A DNA stretch of 39,517 bases from an uncultured Allobaculum sp. (GTDB lineage Bacteria > Bacillota_I > Bacilli_A > Erysipelotrichales > Erysipelotrichaceae). Below are positions 31,859-39,400 of this stretch, in pieces (position 1 is the stretch's first letter; every line of letters begins with the position of its first letter). The position numbers and the translations under genes are program-made. The stretch lies in contig CAJTVE010000023.1 in the NCBI GenBank assembly GCA_910579655.1, forward strand, positions 1 through 39,517, written 5' to 3'. The notes below the pieces were generated by a model that saw only the letters and a program-made list of their open reading frames with translations, ran no database searches and was not told where the DNA came from.

Positions 31859-31990
31859 TCCAGCAAATTGAACTCTGACTCTGGAATCTGACGCTGACTT
31901 CTGGCTTTCGAGTCTGGCTTTACAGGCCAATCTGAAGATTCTGATTTGGAAAGCCTGGTCTTTGGATCTGAAAATTTTGAAATTGAATCC

Positions 31991-32023
31991 GCCTCGAATG
32001 CCTGGCATTCGGGGCATTTTTTT
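31991..32023 (+). terminator. Terminator of leuS
   Basis: GCCTCGAATG (31991-32000) pairs with CATTCGGGGC (32006-32015; one T-G pair) over a five-base loop, followed by ATTTTTTT. Confidence 0.85.
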
Positions 32024-32201
32024 GCCTAAATTATCAGCAGTGCTTTATCTATAGTAGTTAGCAGCTCTATGTATAGCTGAAGGATACCGATTGTCCTCAA
32101 CATCCCAACCAACGGTGATATGCCAATCGGTTACTGTTCACACGCTCTCTGGAAGAATCTGAAGAAAGTTTTTTCGTATTTCCTTTGCATAGAGTAAGTG
32201 A

Positions 32202-32297
32202 GAAGACGAGAAAGTCATTCGAATCGTATCTGCCAGGAGGGCAATTTGGAAGGAAGAAACGGATGATTTGGAAAGTAAAGGTGAGATTTATGACTGA
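32202..32297 (+). pseudogene. brnT: brnT toxin remnant (C-terminal fragment)
   Basis: Read in the frame ending at TGA 32295-32297, the DNA encodes EDEKVIRIVSARRAIWKEET and on to EIYD. This is the C-terminal strand-helix of BrnT-type RNase toxins (compare IRIISARKATKKE, recalled). A stop at 32199 cuts it off, and no recognisable N-terminal BrnT sequence is found upstream, so the toxin is dead. Its stop codon overlaps the antitoxin start, the usual brnT-brnA arrangement. Confidence 0.65.
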
Positions 32298-32535
32298 TGA
32301 ATATGATTCCAGCCAAAGAAAGGAAAACTCTTATGCCAAAGTTTTGAAAAAGCAGATTACCATCAACTTGAGTGATGAAATTGTTGATTATTTTAAAAGT
32401 CAGTCAGCGGAATGCAAAATCCCCTATCAGACGCTCATCAAGTTGTATCTTCAGAATTGTATAGATCGCCAAGCAAAGCCAAAATTAGAATGGTTTTTAT
32501 TAGAGCTTAGAGTGTTGGGCTTTGAGTTTTTTTGA
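32290..32535 (+). CDS. brnA: BrnA-like antitoxin, orphan
   Basis: An 81-residue ribbon-helix-helix-type antitoxin. MTDEYDSSQRKENSYAKVLK and KKQITINLSDEIVDYFKSQS with IPYQTLIKLYLQNC follow the BrnA/CopG pattern: a toxin-binding N-terminal arm, then beta strand and two helices for operator DNA. ATG 32290 has AAAGGTGA 6 nt upstream and overlaps the toxin remnant. Relatives usually end near KLEW; here 14 extra residues (FLLELRVLGFEFF) follow, which looks like loss of the native stop. With no functional toxin, it may only act as a DNA-binding protein or be decaying. A weak hairpin with seven T at 32474-32536 may end the transcript. Confidence 0.7.
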   Translation: MTDEYDSSQRKENSYAKVLKKQITINLSDEIVDYFKSQSAECKIPYQTLIKLYLQNCIDRQAKPKLEWFLLELRVLGFEFF

Positions 32536-32688
32536 TGTGCGGGGCAGGGTGCTTAATTTTCTGGTGAAAGTTCAGTGATCACGGTTTTTCATCCCCAATT
32601 GTAGATAGGCCGAAGCGATCCGACCGTAAGGAGAGTCGTGAAGGAAGGTTAAAACATCGAGCCTATCAACAAAGAACACCAATCTATG

Positions 32689-32717
32689 TTGACATCGTCT
32701 TGATGATCTGGTTAAAT
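32689..32717 (+). promoter_or_regulatory. Promoter of the beta-glucoside operon
   Basis: A consensus TTGACA (32689-32694) lies 17 bp from TTAAAT (32712-32717). Transcription would start near 32724, a few bases before the RAT. The remaining part of 32536-32688 has no gene, and no clear catabolite-response element is seen. Confidence 0.65.
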
Positions 32718-32731
32718 GGTCCACGTACAAC

Positions 32732-32762
32732 GGATTGTTACTAGGGCGGACTAGGCTATACC
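32732..32762 (+). promoter_or_regulatory. Ribonucleic antiterminator (RAT) site of BglG/LicT type
   Basis: GGATTGTTACTAGGGCGGAC (32732-32751) continues with TAGGCTATACC and matches the LicT/BglG target (GGATTGTTACTG, loop, GGCAAAACC type). Its 3' part, GGCTATACC, is also the 5' arm of the following terminator, so RAT folding and termination are mutually exclusive. Confidence 0.85.
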
Positions 32763-32838
32763 TTATGTACATACGAAAACCAAAGAAAACACTTAGATTT
32801 CTGGCGTTTTTCGTGTGTCTGCAGGTATGGCCTTTTTT
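32754..32838 (+). terminator. Leader terminator of the bgl operon, controlled by the RAT
   Basis: GGCTATACC (32754-32762) pairs over nine positions with GGTATGGCC (32824-32832; one G-T pair), followed by TTTTTT (32833-32838). A second hairpin (CCAAAGAAA with TTTCTGG and flanking ACGAAAA/TTTTTCGT) fills the loop. When the antiterminator protein holds the RAT, this stem cannot form. Confidence 0.8.
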
Positions 32839-32884
32839 ATTTGGCTTACGGTACAGTTGGTTTACGCAGAAAGGATGAGAAAGT

Positions 32885-33751
32885 ATGAACGTTGAAAAAG
32901 TCATTAACAATAACCTGGTGCGCTCCCGGGATCTGAAAGGTCATGAAATTCTGGTCATGGGCAGCGGTCTTGGTTTCAAGAAAAAACCAGGAGATGAAGT
33001 TGACAGTCTGAAAGTTGAGAAGATCTACCATCTCGATACCCCAAAAGAACAACAGGATCTGGAGCTGATTCTGGCCAGAGCTCCCCTGGAAGTCTTGCAG
33101 GCGGTCAATGAAATTGTGGCTTATGGCAAAAACAGTCTGCACACCGAGCTCAGTGACGGGCTGACAATAAGCCTGGCGGATCATATCTCATTTGCTGTGA
33201 AACGACACCGTGAAGGTCTGGATTTACGAAACGCCCTGCTCAGTGAACTCCGTTCGTTTTACCCACATGAATATGAAATTGGAAAGGTTTCGCTGCAGAT
33301 TATCCAGAAATACACAGGAGAACTGCTGCCGGAAGATGAAGCAGGCTTTATCGCTCTGCATTTCATCAATGTAACCAGCCAGATGAATTCCATGTCGGAA
33401 ACCAATGAAATGATGCAGCTGATTCGAAAGATTCTCTCGCTGGTGGAATACGATTGCCAGATTGAACTTAATCGCAAATCGATTCAGTATGAACGATTTG
33501 TGACACATCTGAAGTATTTTTCCCGTCGGCTTTTTGCCGAAAAGCAGGGAGAAGAAACAAAGACTGATCCCGGTCTATACCAGATGATCAAGAGCAGTTA
33601 CAAAAAGGCATATCTTTGTGCTTTGAAGGTAGCCAATCTCACCATGACCGAATACGGAAAGAAGCTTTCGGATGAGGAACTCATTTATCTCTCGATTCAC
33701 ATCAACCGGCTGATTGATCTTTTCAATCAGAACAACCGAAACGATCTATAA
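32885..33751 (+). CDS. licT: BglG/LicT-family transcription antiterminator
   Basis: A 288-residue RNA-binding antiterminator. Residues 1-57 are the CAT RNA-binding domain (VEKVINNNLVRSRDLKGHEI, GSGLGFKKKPGD, VEKIYHL). PRD1 is at about 70-170 with His in SLADHISFAVKRH and ALHFINVTSQM; PRD2 at about 175-280 with VTHLKYFSRRLF and LSIHINRLIDLF. The PTS phosphorylates these histidines: PRD1 by the permease (off), PRD2 by HPr (on). It is the first gene behind the RAT/terminator, so it controls its own synthesis and that of the PTS. AAAGGATGAG lies ahead of ATG 32885. The symbol licT is by family; bglG would do equally well. Confidence 0.93.
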   Translation: MNVEKVINNNLVRSRDLKGHEILVMGSGLGFKKKPGDEVDSLKVEKIYHLDTPKEQQDLELILARAPLEVLQAVNEIVAYGKNSLHTELSDGLTISLADHISFAVKRHREGLDLRNALLSELRSFYPHEYEIGKVSLQIIQKYTGELLPEDEAGFIALHFINVTSQMNSMSETNEMMQLIRKILSLVEYDCQIELNRKSIQYERFVTHLKYFSRRLFAEKQGEETKTDPGLYQMIKSSYKKAYLCALKVANLTMTEYGKKLSDEELIYLSIHINRLIDLFNQNNRNDL

Positions 33752-33798
33752 GAAGTGATCCTCTTACAGGATTCATACACAGAACAGAAAGGACCATT

Positions 33799-35727
33799 AT
33801 GAACTATCAGGAACTTGGCACCAGAATTCTGGACCTGGTTGGCGGCGAAAAAAACGTCACCGGTCTGACTCATTGCGCGACCCGGCTCCGCTTTAACCTG
33901 CAAGATGAAAGTCTTGCAAAAACCAACGAACTCAAAGAAACCCCTGGCGTTCTGGGCGTTGTCCAGAGCGGGGGACAGTATCAGGTGATCATCGGCAACG
34001 ATGTCAATCATGTCTACAAACCAATTGCTCAGGCATGCAGGCTGGAAGAAAAAGGATCTGCTCCAGCCCCAGAAGAAAAGAAAGGTCTTGGCAGCCGTCT
34101 GATCGATACCATCACGGGTATTTTTACCCCGGTGCTTCCAGCCATTACGGCTGCTGGTATGCTCAAAGCTGTACTGGCTTTATGCAGCGCGTTTGGCTGG
34201 CTGAATACTTCCTCTGAAACTTATCAGATTATTAACTTCATGGCCGATGCAGCGTTTTACTTCCTGCCCATCCTGCTGGCCAATTCTGCAGCAAAGAAAT
34301 TCAACTGCAACCCCTATATCGCTATGCTGTTAGGCGGTATTTTGCTTCATCCAAACTTTATTTCCATGGTTGCTGCTGCCAAAGAAGCACAGACAACCAT
34401 CAGCTTTTTAGGGCTGCCTGTTTACAGTGCAACCTATTCAAGCTCGGTAATTCCAATCATTCTGATTGTCTTAGCCCAGAGCTACATTGAACCATTTGCG
34501 GATAAAATCAGTCCGAAAGCGATTAAGTTCTTCACCAAACCACTGATCACTGTTCTGGTGACTGGTCTGCTTGGTCTTCTGGTACTGGGTCCGATTGGTT
34601 ACATCCTGGCTTCCTGGATTGCCGATGGCATCAACCTCCTCAATACATATGTAAGCTGGCTGGTTCCATTAGTGCTTGGTGGTCTGTTCCCGCTGTTAGT
34701 TATGACCGGAACACACTATGGAATCATCCCAATCGGCATCAACAACCGTATGACCACCGGTTTCGATACCATTGTTTACCCAGCTAACCTTTGTTCCAAC
34801 ATGGCACAGGGAGCGTCTTCCTTTGCGGTTGCGATGAAGACCAAAAAGCTGAAAGTTCGCGAACTGGGTTACTCCGCCGGGATCACGGCTGTGTGCGGAA
34901 TTACTGAGCCTGCTTTATACGGAATCAACATGCGCTATAAAACACCGCTGATTGCTGCCTGCGTTGGTGGGGCCTGTGGTGGTCTGTATGTCGGTCTGAT
35001 GGCTGTTCGCAACTATGCGGGGGGATCTCCAGGACTGATGACTCTGCCTGGCTACATTGGTGAACGTGGTTTTTATGATCTGATGCATGCCTGCATCGGG
35101 GCAGCCATTGCTTTTGTTGTCTCCTTTGCGGTTACTTTTGTACTGTTCAAAGACGAAAATGAAGGACTGAAAGCTGCAGCGGGAATGAAAACCAAAAAAG
35201 AAACTGAAAAAGAAGAACCCAAAGAAAAAGAGGCTGGAAGCACAAAAGCCTCTGGATCTATTCTCAATGAAACATCCGTAGAGATTGCCGCTCCAGTCAA
35301 TGGAAAACTGGTTCCTTTAGCCGAAGTCAATGATCCAACGTTCGCCCAGGAAATCCTCGGCAAAGGCTTTGCGATGATTCCAGAAGATGGCCACTTTGTT
35401 TCTCCGATCAAAGGTGAAATTGTGATGGTCTTCAATACGGAGCATGCGATTGGCCTGCGCTCTGAAAATGGAGCGGAAATCCTGATTCATGTCGGCCTGG
35501 ATACAGTCAATCTTGGCGGTAAACATTATCATGCGCTCGTAAAAGCGGGTGATAAAGTTGAAGTCGGTACTCCGATTCTGAATGTCGAACTCGATGAAGT
35601 CAAAAAAGCTGGCTATGACGTAATCACGCCGGTTCTTGTGACCAATATCAACGAATTCCCTGATGTTCTGGCCAGTGTGCCTGGCCAGGTGAAAGCCGGA
35701 GACGTTGCCGGACGGGCATTTCGTTAA
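33799..35727 (+). CDS. bglP: Beta-glucoside-specific PTS permease EIIBCA
   Basis: A 642-residue membrane permease that imports and phosphorylates beta-glucosides. The EIIB domain (1-90) has the phospho-Cys C26 in LTHCATRLRF. EIIC (about 100-460) has the typical TGIFTPVLPAITAAGMLKA and the sugar-site region GITEPALYGINMR. A hydrophilic KE-rich linker follows (about 455-490). EIIA (about 495-642, glucose family) has the phospho-His H564 in EILIHVGLDTVNL. The order B-C-A is that of BglF/BglP. The SD AAAGGA lies 7 nt upstream. It sits 47 bp after the antiterminator gene with no second RAT, and a strong terminator follows, separating it from the glucosidase gene. Confidence 0.96.
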   Translation: MNYQELGTRILDLVGGEKNVTGLTHCATRLRFNLQDESLAKTNELKETPGVLGVVQSGGQYQVIIGNDVNHVYKPIAQACRLEEKGSAPAPEEKKGLGSRLIDTITGIFTPVLPAITAAGMLKAVLALCSAFGWLNTSSETYQIINFMADAAFYFLPILLANSAAKKFNCNPYIAMLLGGILLHPNFISMVAAAKEAQTTISFLGLPVYSATYSSSVIPIILIVLAQSYIEPFADKISPKAIKFFTKPLITVLVTGLLGLLVLGPIGYILASWIADGINLLNTYVSWLVPLVLGGLFPLLVMTGTHYGIIPIGINNRMTTGFDTIVYPANLCSNMAQGASSFAVAMKTKKLKVRELGYSAGITAVCGITEPALYGINMRYKTPLIAACVGGACGGLYVGLMAVRNYAGGSPGLMTLPGYIGERGFYDLMHACIGAAIAFVVSFAVTFVLFKDENEGLKAAAGMKTKKETEKEEPKEKEAGSTKASGSILNETSVEIAAPVNGKLVPLAEVNDPTFAQEILGKGFAMIPEDGHFVSPIKGEIVMVFNTEHAIGLRSENGAEILIHVGLDTVNLGGKHYHALVKAGDKVEVGTPILNVELDEVKKAGYDVITPVLVTNINEFPDVLASVPGQVKAGDVAGRAFR

Positions 35728-35737
35728 TTTTTCTTGC

Positions 35738-35769
35738 TGTCTGTGAGTCCTTGGCTCACAGACATTTTT
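35738..35769 (+). terminator. Terminator after the PTS gene
   Basis: TGTCTGTGAG (35738-35747) pairs perfectly with CTCACAGACA (35755-35764) over a seven-base loop, then TTTTT. It will lower transcription into the downstream glucosidase gene; no RAT overlaps it. Confidence 0.9.
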
Positions 35770-35786
35770 AAAACCAGTTTCTACGC

Positions 35787-35815
35787 TGAATCAATGATGA
35801 ATCAATAACGAATCC
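35787..35815 (+). repeat. 11-bp direct repeats upstream of the glucosidase gene
   Basis: TGAATCAATGA (35787-35797), TGAATCAATAA (35798-35808) and CGAATCC (35809-35815) repeat with an 11-bp period. TTGACG lies at 35817-35822 just behind. They may be regulator half-sites on one face of the helix; no factor is known to me. Confidence 0.4.
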
Positions 35816-35885
35816 TTGACGATCCATTGAAAAGAACGCAGAAATAAACAATACACAACGATTAAAAAGAGAAAAGGATAAAAGT

Positions 35886-37328
35886 ATGAGTTTTCCAAAT
35901 GATTTTTTATGGGGCGGCGCAACGGCTGCCAATCAGGTTGAAGGCGGATGGAATGAAGGCGGTCGCGGGCTGGCCAATGTAGATGTCACACCCTGGGGAG
36001 CGGATCGCCGAAAGGTAATGAGTGGAACCGCAAATGCGCATGCTCTGGACCAGAATCATTTCTATCCTGGTCTGGAAGCAGTGGATTTTTATCACCATTA
36101 TAAAGAAGACATTGCATTGTTTGGGCAGATGGGCTTCAAGGTCTTCCGGATGTCGATTGCCTGGAGCCGGATTTTCCCAAATGGCGATGAAGAAACACCA
36201 AATGAAGAAGGCCTGCAGTTTTATGAGGATGTCTTTAAAGAACTGCAAAAATACGGTATTGAACCACTGGTCACCATTACACATTTTGACTGCCCGATGC
36301 ATCTGATTACGGAGTATGGCGGCTGGAAAAATCCGAAACTGATCGAATTTTACAAACGCCTCTGTACTGTGCTGTTCACGCGTTTTAAACCGTATGTAAA
36401 GTGGTGGCTGACATTCAACGAAATCAACATGATTTTACACCTGCCGTTTATGGGAGCAGGTCTGGAATTTGAAGAAGGAGAAGATCAGGAAAAGGCTAAA
36501 TACCTGGCTGCTCACAATGAACTGCTCGCCAGTGCCTGGGCAGTAAAGATCGGTCATGAAATCAATCCTGAAAACAGGATTGGCTGCATGGTTGCGGCGG
36601 GAGAGTTTTATCCATATTGCTCAATGCCGGAAGATGTATTTCTGGCCAAGGAAAAGGAACGTGAAAACCTGCTGTTTATCGATGTGCAATCGAGAGGCGA
36701 GTATCCAAGATATGCCCAGAAGATGTTTGAAAGAATGGGACTGGATCTTGGAATGAGTCCTGACCAGGAAAACCTGCTCAAAGACAATACTGTTGATTTC
36801 ATCAGCTTCTCCTACTATTCAACGCGCTGCGTTTCGACTCGTCCGGAGGCAGGAGAACAGGTGGGGAATGCTTTTAAAGGCGTCAGAAATCCTTATCTGA
36901 AAGCCAGTGACTGGGGCTGGGCGATTGATCCGCTGGGACTTCGCACGACGATGAATTCTCTGTATGATCTCTACCAGAAGCCATTATTTATCGTTGAAAA
37001 CGGATTGGGCGCAACAGATGAACTGATCAAAGACGAAAATGGCGAATGGACAGTTGCGGATGATTACCGTATTGAATATCTCAAAGCGCATATTCAGGCG
37101 ATGAAAGATGCTGTTGAGCTGGATGGCGTTCCTTTACTTGGCTATACTTCCTGGGGCTGTATTGACCTGGTCAGCGCTTCGACTGGTGAGATGAGCAAAC
37201 GCTATGGTTTTATTTACGTCGACCGCGATGATCAAGGCAATGGAACACTCAAACGATACAAGAAAAAATCGTTTGACTGGTATAAGAAGGTCATCGCTTC
37301 CAATGGTGAGGACCTTTCGAACAACTGA
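35886..37328 (+). CDS. bglA: 6-phospho-beta-glucosidase (GH1)
   Basis: A 480-residue family GH1 hydrolase that splits the phosphorylated beta-glucosides delivered by the PTS into glucose 6-phosphate and the aglycone or glucose. The N-terminal FLWGGATAANQVEGG is the GH1 signature. The acid/base Glu is E179 in WWLTFNEINM, and the nucleophile is E371 in FIVENGLGA. The 6-phosphate pocket is marked by S..KRYGFIYVD near the C-terminus (EMSKRYGFIYVDRDD), which separates these enzymes from plain beta-glucosidases. AAAGGA lies 8 nt before ATG 35886. It probably has its own promoter, since a terminator lies between it and the PTS gene. Confidence 0.96.
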   Translation: MSFPNDFLWGGATAANQVEGGWNEGGRGLANVDVTPWGADRRKVMSGTANAHALDQNHFYPGLEAVDFYHHYKEDIALFGQMGFKVFRMSIAWSRIFPNGDEETPNEEGLQFYEDVFKELQKYGIEPLVTITHFDCPMHLITEYGGWKNPKLIEFYKRLCTVLFTRFKPYVKWWLTFNEINMILHLPFMGAGLEFEEGEDQEKAKYLAAHNELLASAWAVKIGHEINPENRIGCMVAAGEFYPYCSMPEDVFLAKEKERENLLFIDVQSRGEYPRYAQKMFERMGLDLGMSPDQENLLKDNTVDFISFSYYSTRCVSTRPEAGEQVGNAFKGVRNPYLKASDWGWAIDPLGLRTTMNSLYDLYQKPLFIVENGLGATDELIKDENGEWTVADDYRIEYLKAHIQAMKDAVELDGVPLLGYTSWGCIDLVSASTGEMSKRYGFIYVDRDDQGNGTLKRYKKKSFDWYKKVIASNGEDLSNN

Positions 37329-37334
37329 TCCACA

Positions 37335-37514
37335 ATGGACTTGACGATCTTCGCTTCGATCGATTTTCCAATGGAAAATGAGCGAATTAAAAAATTGGCG
37401 GAGAAGGTCGATTCTGAACCAAAAGAGCGGGCAGCCTATTTTGCTTTCTTTTTTCAGGCAGAATTATCCGTCAAAATGCGAAGAGAGTTGATTAATGAAT
37501 TCTCTACGTTATAA
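37335..37514 (+). CDS. Possible small protein (59 aa) behind the glucosidase gene
   Basis: An open frame of 59 codons begins 6 bp after the glucosidase stop. The product starts MDLTIFASIDFPMENERIKK and ends ELSVKMRRELINEFSTL. It looks like a compact helical soluble protein with alternating Lys/Glu and Phe/Ala, unlike random translation. There is no SD, so it would depend on reinitiation after the glucosidase. Its last codons overlap the -35/-10 of the tyrS T-box promoter. I know no family. Confidence 0.4.
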   Translation: MDLTIFASIDFPMENERIKKLAEKVDSEPKERAAYFAFFFQAELSVKMRRELINEFSTL

Positions 37515-37515
37515 T
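37488..37515 (+). promoter_or_regulatory. Promoter of the tyrS T-box transcript
   Basis: TTGATT (37488-37493) and a consensus TATAAT (37510-37515) are 16 bp apart, placing the start near 37522. Confidence 0.75.
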
Positions 37516-37521
37516 CGAGAT

Positions 37522-37729
37522 CACAAGCGTTGAAGAGAAATAGTACACAGAACCCGTCTTTTTTCAGAGAAATGCCGGTCGGTGCAAGGCATAAAAGCGG
37601 ACTGTCGAATACACCTTGGAGCTTTCCGATGGAACGTAATCCTGCGTTAAAGGAAAAGTGCATTAAACGAAGAAGTTTGATGAAGTAAGGTGGTACCGCG
37701 CATTGTCGTCCTTGACAGGCGCGGTTTTT
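37522..37729 (+). promoter_or_regulatory. T-box leader of tyrS (specifier UAC, tyrosine)
   Basis: Stem I shows the AGAGA motif (about 37566), the distal GGTCGGTGCAAGGC loop and the specifier strand GAATACACC. The specifier TAC (37610-37612) is a tyrosine codon, matching tyrS. The T-box AAGGTGGTACCGCG lies at 37687-37700. The terminator CCGCGC (37696-37701) / GCGCGG (37719-37724) with inner GTC/GAC is followed by five T. Uncharged tRNA-Tyr would allow read-through. Confidence 0.94.
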
Positions 37730-37781
37730 CTTTTTATTCATCGTTTTTTAATAGAAATATGAAATTTGGAGGATAGAGACA

Positions 37782-39020
37782 ATGAACTTTTACGATGAGC
37801 TCAAATGGAGAGGTCTGGTCAATGATGTCACCTCTCCCGATATCGAAGATGAAATCAACAATGGCGGACTGACTTTTTACATTGGTACTGACCCAACGGC
37901 TGATTCTTTACACATCGGCCATTACAGCTCGCTGCTGATGGCTAAACGTCTGGAACAGCACGGTCATCATCCACTGATGCTTGTTGGGGGCGCTACCGGA
38001 TTTATTGGGGATCCAAAAGCGACTGGTGAGCGTAAAATGCTGACAAAAGAAGATCTGGAGCACAATTTCAATGCCCTGCATAACCAGATTGACAAACTCT
38101 GGGGCTTTGAAATGGTCAACAACCTCGACTGGACCAAAGATCTGTCCATTATCGACTTCTTAAGAGATTACGGAAAATTCTTCAATGTCAACTACATGAT
38201 CAACAAGGAAACCGTAAAACGTCGTCTGGAAACGGGTATTTCCTACACAGAGTTCTCCTACATGATCTTACAGGCTTTAGATTTCCTGCATCTGTTTGAA
38301 GACAAAAACTGCCGTATGCAGATCGGTGGACAGGATCAGTGGGGCAACATCACTTCCGGTCTGGAACTGATTCGTAAAAAACACGGCGCCGAAACCAAAG
38401 TGTATGGGCTGACCATGCCGCTCATCACCAAGGCAGATGGCACAAAATTCGGTAAGTCCGAAACTGGAACAGTATGGCTTGATCCTGCAAAAACTTCGCC
38501 ATTCCAGATGTACCAGTTTTTGGTCAATACCGAAGACTCCAAAGTCATTGAATACCTCAAAAAGCTGACTTTCCTGAGCGTGGAAGACATTATGGATCTT
38601 GAACGTGAAGTGGAAGAAAATCCAGGTGCCCGTAAAGCCCAGAAACGTCTTGCGGAAGAAGTTGTCCGTGATCTGCACGGTCAGGAGGCTCTCGATACGG
38701 CATTAAAGATCACCAGCGCTCTGTTCACCGGAAGTCTTCAGGATCTGAATGAAGAACAGCGTCGTCAGGCTGTAGCTGACATGGAAAAAATCGAACTCCC
38801 AGCTGGCAAGCTTGAAGATATTCTTGTTGGCGGTAAGATTGCTTCTTCCAAACGGGAAGCTCGTGAATGGACCAAAGGCAATGCCATTTCTCTGAATGGT
38901 GTTAAAGTCAATGATCCTGCCATGATGATTGATAAATCCCAGGCTTACGTTGATGACGTCATCTTGATCCGTCGCGGTAAAAAGAAAAACTATGCCATCG
39001 TTCTTAAAGAAGAAGCGTAG
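37782..39020 (+). CDS. tyrS: Tyrosyl-tRNA synthetase
   Basis: A 412-residue class Ic synthetase that charges tRNA-Tyr. HIGH is at 44-47 (DSLHIGHYSSLL), YIGTDPTADS forms the tyrosine-AMP pocket, GGQDQWGNITSG lies in the active site, and the KMSKS-equivalent is KFGKS (222-226). The C-terminal S4 RNA-binding domain (about 340-410; GGKIASSKREAREWTKGNAI, VILIRRGKKKNY) is present. Length is normal. GGAGG stands 10 nt before ATG 37782. Controlled by the preceding T-box. Confidence 0.98.
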   Translation: MNFYDELKWRGLVNDVTSPDIEDEINNGGLTFYIGTDPTADSLHIGHYSSLLMAKRLEQHGHHPLMLVGGATGFIGDPKATGERKMLTKEDLEHNFNALHNQIDKLWGFEMVNNLDWTKDLSIIDFLRDYGKFFNVNYMINKETVKRRLETGISYTEFSYMILQALDFLHLFEDKNCRMQIGGQDQWGNITSGLELIRKKHGAETKVYGLTMPLITKADGTKFGKSETGTVWLDPAKTSPFQMYQFLVNTEDSKVIEYLKKLTFLSVEDIMDLEREVEENPGARKAQKRLAEEVVRDLHGQEALDTALKITSALFTGSLQDLNEEQRRQAVADMEKIELPAGKLEDILVGGKIASSKREAREWTKGNAISLNGVKVNDPAMMIDKSQAYVDDVILIRRGKKKNYAIVLKEEA

Positions 39021-39093
39021 TTGAACACATACGACGATTAAGCTCAAATAATCAGCTAACCGATTCATCAGCCAATAAATCTACTGACTAATA

Positions 39094-39135
39094 AACCCGA
39101 AGCTTTCCATATAATAATGGATGGATTCGGGTTTT
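39094..39135 (+). terminator. Terminator of tyrS
   Basis: ACCCGAA (39095-39101) pairs with TTCGGGT (39126-39132), with TCCAT/ATGGA inside, followed by TTTATT. Confidence 0.8.
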
Positions 39136-39158
39136 ATTGCGTAGAAAAGTAATGAGAG

Positions 39159-39202
39159 AACCGATATCGATATATAGAATAACCGATATCGATATATAGA
39201 AT
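39159..39202. repeat. Perfect 22-bp tandem repeat with internal palindrome
   Basis: AACCGATATCGATATATAGA plus AT (22 bp, 39159-39180) is repeated without change at 39181-39202. Each unit contains the palindrome ATATCGATAT. It stands between the tyrS terminator and a transposase gene. The rest of 39136-39400 has no gene or other clear signal. Confidence 0.8.
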
Positions 39203-39400
39203 AAGGAAAGAAGCCAGAAAATCATCACCAGCAAGCTCTTTCAGATAGAGGATAGAGTGTTCTTATCGCTCATAAAGTGGACGATTTTCATCTCATCTTT
39301 GCATATGGCTGACTAGCCGGATCATCTGTTTTAGATTATGTTAGGATGAATTCGATTGTTGAGCCGGTGCGAGAGTCCGGTGACAGAGAAGGAGATTCTG

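Noticed and set aside
39345..39400. tRNA-like GC-rich piece before the transposase
   Set aside because: Only one short CCGG-based hairpin is present; no acceptor stem, T-loop or anticodon arm can be formed.
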